A stretch of 64,000 nt of DNA from the NCBI GenBank assembly GCA_027307045.1, contig DAHUXR010000004.1, positions 1 through 64,000 of the forward strand, read 5' to 3'. Shown here one piece after another: positions 63,422-64,000 of this stretch (its first letter is position 1; each line of letters begins with the position of its first letter). The stretch comes from Acidobacteriaceae bacterium (GTDB lineage Bacteria > Acidobacteriota > Terriglobia > Terriglobales > Acidobacteriaceae). A model generated the notes under the pieces. The model was given only the letters and a program-made list of their open reading frames with translations, made no database searches and was not told the DNA's origin. The position numbers and the translations under genes were made by a program.

Positions 63422-63991
63422 TTAGGCCGCGGGCCGTTTTTGTTTCGCGCCAGCGCTGAACAGTTCAATCATAGCGCGATTAAACGCGGGAATATCGTCC
63501 GGCTTGCGGGCGGTGACAAGATTACCGTCAGTGACTGCTTCCTTATCGACCCACTCTGCACCGGCATTGCGAATATCGGTCTTGAGCGAAGGCCATGAAG
63601 CGATTTTCCGGCCGCGAGCTACGCCGGCTTCAATGATCGTCCATGGGCCGTGGCAGATCGCGGCTACCGGTTTTCCTGCGTCAAAGAATGATTTAACGAA
63701 AGCAACCGCCTTCGGCTCCATGCGAAGTTTGTCTGGGTTGATTACGCCGCCGGGAAGCAGCAGCGCGTCGAAATCGTCTGGCCGTGTGTTATCCAGCGTC
63801 AAATCTGCCGGGACTTCCTTGCCCCACTTCGTCATGTCCCAGCCTTTTACAGGACCTTCTTTTAGCGACACAACTTTGGTTTCAGCCCCGGCTTTGTCCA
63901 GGGCTTCGCGCGGCTGCAGCAGTTCCACTTGCTCAAAGCCGTCGGTTACCAGGATCGCTACTCTTTTGCCTTTCAGATTTTCATTCGCCAT
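63422..63991 (-). CDS. DJ-1/PfpI-family protein, YhbO-like
   Basis: The 189-residue product has the family's flavodoxin-like core: VAILVTDGFEQVELLQPREA (about 10-29, with the conserved Glu), FDALLLPGGVINPDKLR, and the nucleophile elbow AAICHGPW (Cys near residue 110, His next to it). Members act as peptidases, glyoxalases or protein/nucleotide deglycases under stress; which applies cannot be read from sequence. The C-terminal Lys-rich KQKRPAA is extra. The start lies nine bases from the window's right edge. Confidence 0.92.
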   Translation of the reverse strand: MANENLKGKRVAILVTDGFEQVELLQPREALDKAGAETKVVSLKEGPVKGWDMTKWGKEVPADLTLDNTRPDDFDALLLPGGVINPDKLRMEPKAVAFVKSFFDAGKPVAAICHGPWTIIEAGVARGRKIASWPSLKTDIRNAGAEWVDKEAVTDGNLVTARKPDDIPAFNRAMIELFSAGAKQKRPAA

Positions 63992-64000
63992 TTTGTGATT

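Overview
The window looks like a chromosomal segment of a Gram-negative soil bacterium, most probably an acidobacterium (Terriglobia-like). This placement is an inference from gene content, not from a marker-gene comparison. The support is an LPS-export block (LptC/LptA-like protein, lptB) running straight into rpoN and hpf, many large secreted proteins with Ig, FN3 and DUF11 modules, a secreted M13 peptidase, an ECF sigma/anti-sigma pair, and TPR proteins in front of rnc and lepB. No rRNA, tRNA, CRISPR array, prophage or intact insertion sequence was seen.

Region 1 (1-20.5 kb) is the accessory part. It holds a small membrane protein, a 1110-residue NIDO/thrombospondin-3 secreted protein, a Crp/Fnr regulator, and three minus-strand paralogues encoding very large exported proteins (about 1268, 894 and 831 residues). 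Each paralogue has a signal peptide, a Cys-containing propeller-like module, two FN3 domains and two DUF11-type domains. The spaces between them carry repeated regulatory structure: TTAA-N7-TTAA direct-repeat operators with 11-bp period, a conserved element at a nearly fixed distance from the start codon, a duplicated leader of about 175 bp, hairpins built on GTTGGG/CCCAAC, and a truncated fourth start. This cis-regulated paralogue cluster is the least explained part of the window. A PpiC-type isomerase that could fold exported proteins lies between two of the paralogues.

Region 2 (20.5-35 kb) mixes housekeeping and stress genes: rpoD, a DEAD-box helicase, an aminotransferase, an RRM protein, a thiamine-diphosphate enzyme, a lysine-rich DUF6496-type protein, a short-chain dehydrogenase, a TonB-like protein, a SCO1/multicopper-oxidase pair and a BON-domain protein.

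Region 3 (35-48 kb) has an ECF sigma factor translationally coupled to an unusual anti-sigma factor. A tightly packed nine-gene run follows: peptidase-like/TPR protein, two paralogous TPR proteins, rnc, three tandem signal peptidase I genes, an AsmA-family protein and a small exported protein.

Region 4 (48-64 kb) has a membrane-anchored MutS-like ATPase, manganese catalase, M13 peptidase, recJ, an RDD protein, the lpt-rpoN-hpf block, a secreted HExxH protein and a DJ-1/PfpI protein. Several starts were moved inside the longest open frames on the basis of ribosome-binding sites, signal peptides or paralogue alignment; each case is stated.
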